Below the pieces are notes generated by a model. The model worked only from the letters and a program-made list of their open reading frames with translations. It ran no database searches and was not told the origin of the DNA. From Dokdonia sp. Hel_I_53 (GTDB lineage Bacteria > Bacteroidota > Bacteroidia > Flavobacteriales > Flavobacteriaceae): 64,000 bases of DNA. Of the stretch, positions 61,898-64,000 are shown in pieces. The position numbers and the translations under genes are program-made. The stretch covers positions 2,189,001 to 2,253,000 of the forward strand of contig NZ_VISL01000001.1 of assembly GCF_007827465.1 (NCBI RefSeq). Direction: 5' to 3'. Positions within the stretch are counted from its first letter, which is position 1. The number at the start of each line of letters is the position of its first letter.

Positions 61898-62365
61898 TCA
61901 CCATCTAGTATAAGGATGTTTAGAAAGTTGAGCATTGTAATATCTTATGTCACCTGTAACTTCTTTTCCTAGCCAAGAAGGTTTTTCAAAATGTTCATCT
62001 TCTGCAGTAAGTTCAATTTCTGCAAGTATAAGTCCGTTATTTTCACCATAGAAGATATCTACTTCCCATAAATGTTTCCCTGCCGGTATCTCATAGCGTG
62101 TTTTATCTATTACTCCGGGTAAGGAAAGTTTTAAAAGTTGCTCTGCTTTTGGAATTATAATTTCTTCCTCTACTTCAATACGAGACATCCCGCTACTACT
62201 GGACTTTCCTTTTATAGTGAGATAACCTTTATCACCTTTAATTCGCACTCTAACGGTACGTTCTGGGTCAACGGAAAGATACCCTTGGGTAATGCGAGTA
62301 GTAACCTGAGCTTCTTCTTTAAAAGCATCTGAAATCACTAAGAATTTACGTTCTATTTCCAGCAT
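61898..62365 (-). CDS. CYTH domain-containing protein
   Basis: A 155-aa protein of the CYTH (adenylyl cyclase CyaB/thiamine triphosphatase) fold. The ExExK signature is EIERK at residues 3-7; further charged strands (VRVRIKGDKGYLTIKGK, EVDIFYGENNGLILAEIEL) build the triphosphate tunnel. It probably hydrolyses a triphosphate such as inorganic triphosphate or ThTP. It is 23 bp from the neighbouring NAD-binding gene on the same strand and may form an operon with it. Confidence 0.93.
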   Translation of the reverse strand: MLEIERKFLVISDAFKEEAQVTTRITQGYLSVDPERTVRVRIKGDKGYLTIKGKSSSSGMSRIEVEEEIIIPKAEQLLKLSLPGVIDKTRYEIPAGKHLWEVDIFYGENNGLILAEIELTAEDEHFEKPSWLGKEVTGDIRYYNAQLSKHPYTRW

Positions 62366-62388
62366 TAGTTAATTATTAATTATTGAGT

Positions 62389-63066
62389 TTACTTCGAGTC
62401 GATTGTATACAATTTACTAAGCTCTTTAATTTCAATGTTTTCAATCTCTGAGTGATCTACTGGTTTTAAGGCAAGTTGCAGTATTGCTTTTGCAATTTCA
62501 GTAGCCTGAGTAGACCTCCATTTTTTTAGCGGACCGATCAAAATCACGTCAAGAACTGACATCATCGATTTTATAATTTTTTCCCCTTTGCGCTCCTCAT
62601 TCGGTCGGCCGTTTATAAATGCAGGCTTAAGTATGTAAGTGTTTTCTATACCTACTTTTAAAACATCACGTTCCATTTCTCCTTTAGTCCTTACATAAAA
62701 AAATGGACTATTAGTTGAGGTACCCATTGACGAAATGACAAGGTAATTTGTAATACCTTTTTCCTTCGCAAGTTTTGCTGTGTTTACAGGAATTCCAAAA
62801 TCAATCGCGTGGTATTTCTCTTTGTCTGGGGTCTGCGCTTTAGTGGTCCCTATGCAACAGAATACAACATCTCCAATAAAGTCATCTTTAAAAGTGTTCA
62901 TATCGAGTAAGTCACAAATAATTTCTTCAACTTTTTCATGCGAGAATTCTGTGGGTCTTCTGGTAAAGAGTTTGACTTTTGAAAACGAAGCATCTTTGAT
63001 AAGAAGTTCCGTAAGTAGGCCTCCTGTGAGTCCAGTAGCTCCTAATACGATTGCAGTTTTTGACAT
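62389..63066 (-). CDS. NAD(P)-binding oxidoreductase (atypical SDR, HTATIP2-like)
   Basis: A 225-aa Rossmann protein with the glycine motif GATGLTGGL (9-17) near the N-terminus and NYLVISSMGTS and YVRTKGEMERDVL (the latter containing the YxxxK-like YVRTKGE segment) in the middle. It belongs with the NAD(P)H-binding/HTATIP2-type group; the substrate is unknown. It lies divergent to dinB, separated by about 58 bp. Confidence 0.85.
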   Translation of the reverse strand: MSKTAIVLGATGLTGGLLTELLIKDASFSKVKLFTRRPTEFSHEKVEEIICDLLDMNTFKDDFIGDVVFCCIGTTKAQTPDKEKYHAIDFGIPVNTAKLAKEKGITNYLVISSMGTSTNSPFFYVRTKGEMERDVLKVGIENTYILKPAFINGRPNEERKGEKIIKSMMSVLDVILIGPLKKWRSTQATEIAKAILQLALKPVDHSEIENIEIKELSKLYTIDSK

Positions 63067-63124
63067 CTCTCAAAGTTACGATTTACATTGTAAAACTGTA
63101 GGTGCACTTCGTAACTTGCAAGTA

Positions 63125-64000
63125 ATGCAAGAACTTCCCATCAGAAAAATTATTCATGTAGATATGGATGCGTTTTATGCCTCTGTAGAGCAGCTTGACA
63201 ATCCTGATTTAAGGGGCAAAGCAATTGCTGTGGGTGGTGGTGGAGAACGAGGAGTGGTAAGCGCAGCAAGCTATGAAGCACGTAAATTTGGAGTGCGCAG
63301 TGCGATGGCGGGTGCGCTTGCGCGAAAGTTATGTCCTGAACTTATTTTTGTAAAAACAAATTTTGAGCGCTATCGGGAAATTTCTAACCAGATTAGAAAG
63401 GTTTTTTATGAGTTTACAGACCTTGTAGAACCTTTATCGCTAGATGAGGCCTATCTTGATGTTACCGAAAATAAAAAAGGAATGCCAAGTGCCACGGTTA
63501 TTGCCTCTTGGATACGACAACGCATCAAAGAAACTACAGGATTAAATGCCAGTGCAGGGATAAGCATTAATAAGTTTATTGCTAAAGTTGCCAGCGACAT
63601 CAATAAACCCAACGGACAAAAAACAATCCCGCCAGAAGAGGTTATTACTTTTTTAGAAGAGCTAGATATCAGAAAATTTTATGGTATCGGTAAAAAAACT
63701 GCCGAAAAAATGTACCTCCACGGGATTTTTACAGGCCTTGATTTGAAGTCAAAATCCAACGAATACTTGTCAAAAAATTTTGGAAAAAGTGGGGCGTACT
63801 ATTACAATATTGTACGTGGAATTCAACACAGTGATGTCAAGCCAAATCGCATACGCAAATCTTTAGCAGCAGAGCGTACCTTTAAAGAAAACATCACTAG
63901 CGAAGTTTTTATGCTAGAAAAGCTAGATCATATTGCAACAGAGGTAGCTCGTCGCCTTGAAAAAAGTAAAGTCGCCGGTAAAACCATTACGCTTAAAATC
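63125..64000 (+). CDS. dinB: DNA polymerase IV (3' end cut by window)
   Basis: The frame starts at ATG 63125 (MQELPIRKIIHVDMDAFYAS) and runs open to the window edge, 292 codons. Y-family motifs are visible: the metal-binding HVDMDAFYASVEQ, VVSAASYEARKFGVRS, PLSLDEAYLDVT with the catalytic acidic pair and GIGKKTAEKM-type HhH (FYGIGKKTAEKMYL). It is an error-prone translesion polymerase. A degenerate palindrome (GCGCTTGCGCGAAAG) lies in frame near 63314. The C-terminal little-finger domain is only partly included. Confidence 0.95.
   Translation, partial: MQELPIRKIIHVDMDAFYASVEQLDNPDLRGKAIAVGGGGERGVVSAASYEARKFGVRSAMAGALARKLCPELIFVKTNFERYREISNQIRKVFYEFTDLVEPLSLDEAYLDVTENKKGMPSATVIASWIRQRIKETTGLNASAGISINKFIAKVASDINKPNGQKTIPPEEVITFLEELDIRKFYGIGKKTAEKMYLHGIFTGLDLKSKSNEYLSKNFGKSGAYYYNIVRGIQHSDVKPNRIRKSLAAERTFKENITSEVFMLEKLDHIATEVARRLEKSKVAGKTITLKI

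Overview
The window looks like a low-GC chromosomal segment of a marine Flavobacteriaceae species (Bacteroidota); a Dokdonia/Krokinobacter-like genome is my best guess, but this is inference. The reasons are: gliding genes gldD and gldE; a giant surface protein with a type IX secretion (T9SS) type B C-terminal domain followed by PorP/SprF and OmpA-family genes; Bacteroidetes-type promoters (TTTG, about 19 bp, TAnnTTTG); few Shine-Dalgarno sequences; and the conserved mutY-ssb-gldE-gldD block beside hup-rng.

Layout. 1-2.4 kb: a Fe-S photolyase/cryptochrome (5' cut), TIGR03643-like and DUF2452-like proteins, and MsrA. 2.4-6.5 kb: a TPR membrane protein, tRNA-Asn, a divergent lipid kinase/App1 phosphatase pair, a small secreted protein and tRNA-Asp. 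6.5-13.2 kb (all minus): DUF58 protein, ClpP, thioredoxin, a structured RNA-like element, a YugP-type Zn protease, SemiSWEET and LeuRS. 13.3-19.8 kb: gldD, gldE, ssb, mutY (minus), then hup, a 30-aa basic mini-protein, RNase E/G and recX (plus). 20-26.8 kb: a Cys-rich lipoprotein and a complete metal-uptake operon (DtxR/MntR repressor, outer-membrane protein, TroA-type binding protein, ATPase, two permeases with winged-helix-like tails). 26.8-30.3 kb: FeoA/FeoB with an FeoB-associated Cys-rich mini-protein, and SCO1. 30.4-31.7 kb: RseP. 32.6-51.4 kb: the giant repeat adhesin, SprF and OmpA. 51.6-55.2 kb: a BlaI/BlaR1 signalling operon with TPR and lipoprotein partners. 55.2-64 kb: an outer-membrane protein, GT2 and flippase-like membrane proteins, ruvC, hemW, cyclase, DUF6268-like protein, CYTH protein, NAD-binding protein and dinB (3' cut).

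Most unusual content. (1) A 15.7-kb adhesin gene has 45 near-identical 243-bp (81-aa) units. It is interrupted by one extra base at 40602-40604 that looks like a merge of the two alleles found at that site in other units. (2) The 14-bp palindrome GCTTTCGCGAAAGC occurs perfectly 15 times, both between genes and inside reading frames, where it reads as AFAKA, LSRK or RFRES and builds two signal peptides. (3) A 128-nt structured RNA-like element lies upstream of trxA. (4) A 40-bp perfect palindrome overlaps the blaI promoter.

How the genes work together: the adhesin, SprF and OmpA products should form one secreted/surface-attachment unit with the gliding machinery (GldD/GldE). The MntR and Feo loci handle divalent metals. 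The BlaI/BlaR1 operon probably senses the envelope and derepresses itself. Photolyase, MsrA, thioredoxin, MutY, RuvC and DinB are stress-repair genes but lie in separate operons.
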